A stretch of DNA of 64,000 nt from Tetrahymena thermophila SB210 (lineage: Eukaryota; Ciliophora; Oligohymenophorea; Hymenostomatida; Tetrahymenidae), in assembly GCF_000189635.1 (NCBI RefSeq), contig NW_002476512.1, forward strand, positions 558,001-622,000, in the 5' to 3' direction. Made by a program: the position numbers and the translations under genes. The notes under the pieces are model-generated. The model searched no databases. It saw only the letters and a list, made by a program, of their open reading frames with translations, and was not told where the DNA came from. Each line of letters begins with the position of its first letter. The first letter of the stretch is position 1. Shown here piece after piece: positions 63,769-64,000 of this stretch.

Positions 63769-64000
63769 GAATTCGATTTTAAAAAATATATTAATATAAA
63801 GCAAAACAGCCTGTTACTAATTATCCAAATTATTAATTTATTATTACAAATTTTCGAAATTATTAATAACCATTTTCATATTTATGTTTTCTTACAATAT
63901 CCTTTACAATTTAATATAAAATTCATCATAATTTTAATTAGATAAACTTTGTATAAAATAAATTATTTATCATTCTCACCTAAAAATAAATTTTGCTTTA
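63769..64000. other. AT-rich 3' flank
   Basis: Sequence after the GCP3 stop to the window edge; nothing recognisable. Confidence 0.7.

Noticed and set aside
63557-63799. Lys/Ile-rich 80-residue frame on the plus strand
   Set aside because: It is another frame of the same GCP3 exon; the acidic frame continues the protein in phase.
63586-63804. Hydrophobic 72-residue frame on the minus strand
   Set aside because: It is the antisense shadow of the acidic, Asp/Glu-rich last exon of GCP3, which is supported by splice phase.
1-64000. tRNA, rRNA, CRISPR arrays, transposons and viral genes
   Set aside because: I looked for T-loop and anticodon-arm patterns, direct-repeat arrays with spacers, and transposase, integrase or capsid motifs and saw none. 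The only reverse transcriptase is TERT.

Overview
This window is ciliate macronuclear DNA and is very probably from Tetrahymena thermophila. Base composition is roughly 75-80% A+T. TAA and TAG occur throughout otherwise conserved reading frames where glutamine is expected, and TGA is the only stop used. Introns are short, very AT-rich and GT...AG. The species call rests on the telomerase gene: removing 18 introns leaves exactly 1,118 codons, and the reading agrees with T. thermophila TERT as I remember it (no alignment was run). Reading frames drawn with the standard code break every gene here into fragments, so the genes below were rebuilt by hand with TAA/TAG = Gln and by matching splice phase.

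Layout. 1-2587 (+): DEAH-box RNA helicase of the DHX33 type, 5' end cut by the window. 3498-11359 (-): catalytic subunit of DNA polymerase epsilon. 12212-17711 (-): C2 plus DUF1765 protein with a possibly lipidated N-terminus. 19526-20536 (+): BAX-inhibitor-1/TMBIM membrane protein. 22054-25658 (-): transketolase. 26786-31525 (+): telomerase reverse transcriptase, head-to-head with transketolase.

32322-46164 (+) holds four membrane-protein genes. These are a receptor-like pseudokinase (32322-35301), a multi-pass protein with a long Gln/Asn-rich N-terminus (35878-38675), and two paralogous signal peptide-EGF-TM-RING proteins (40814-42430 and 44701-46164). This is the most lineage-specific part of the window. 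47190-57716 (-) is one very long open coding region for a helical and coiled-coil protein, perhaps related to CCDC162. 58543-59115 (+): oligoribonuclease. 59830-63768 (+): gamma-tubulin complex protein GCP3 with an unusual extension of about 350-360 residues at its C-terminus.

There is no operon logic, as expected for a ciliate. Neighbours mix DNA replication and telomere functions (Pol epsilon, TERT), RNA metabolism (DHX33, oligoribonuclease), cytoskeleton (GCP3, coiled-coil protein), metabolism (transketolase) and signalling or protein turnover at membranes. No tRNA, rRNA, CRISPR array or transposon was recognised. Intergenic stretches are AT-rich with simple repeats. The few GC-rich islands (upstream of Pol epsilon, around the second RING gene, and a G-tract near 39184) stand out and are listed as findings.
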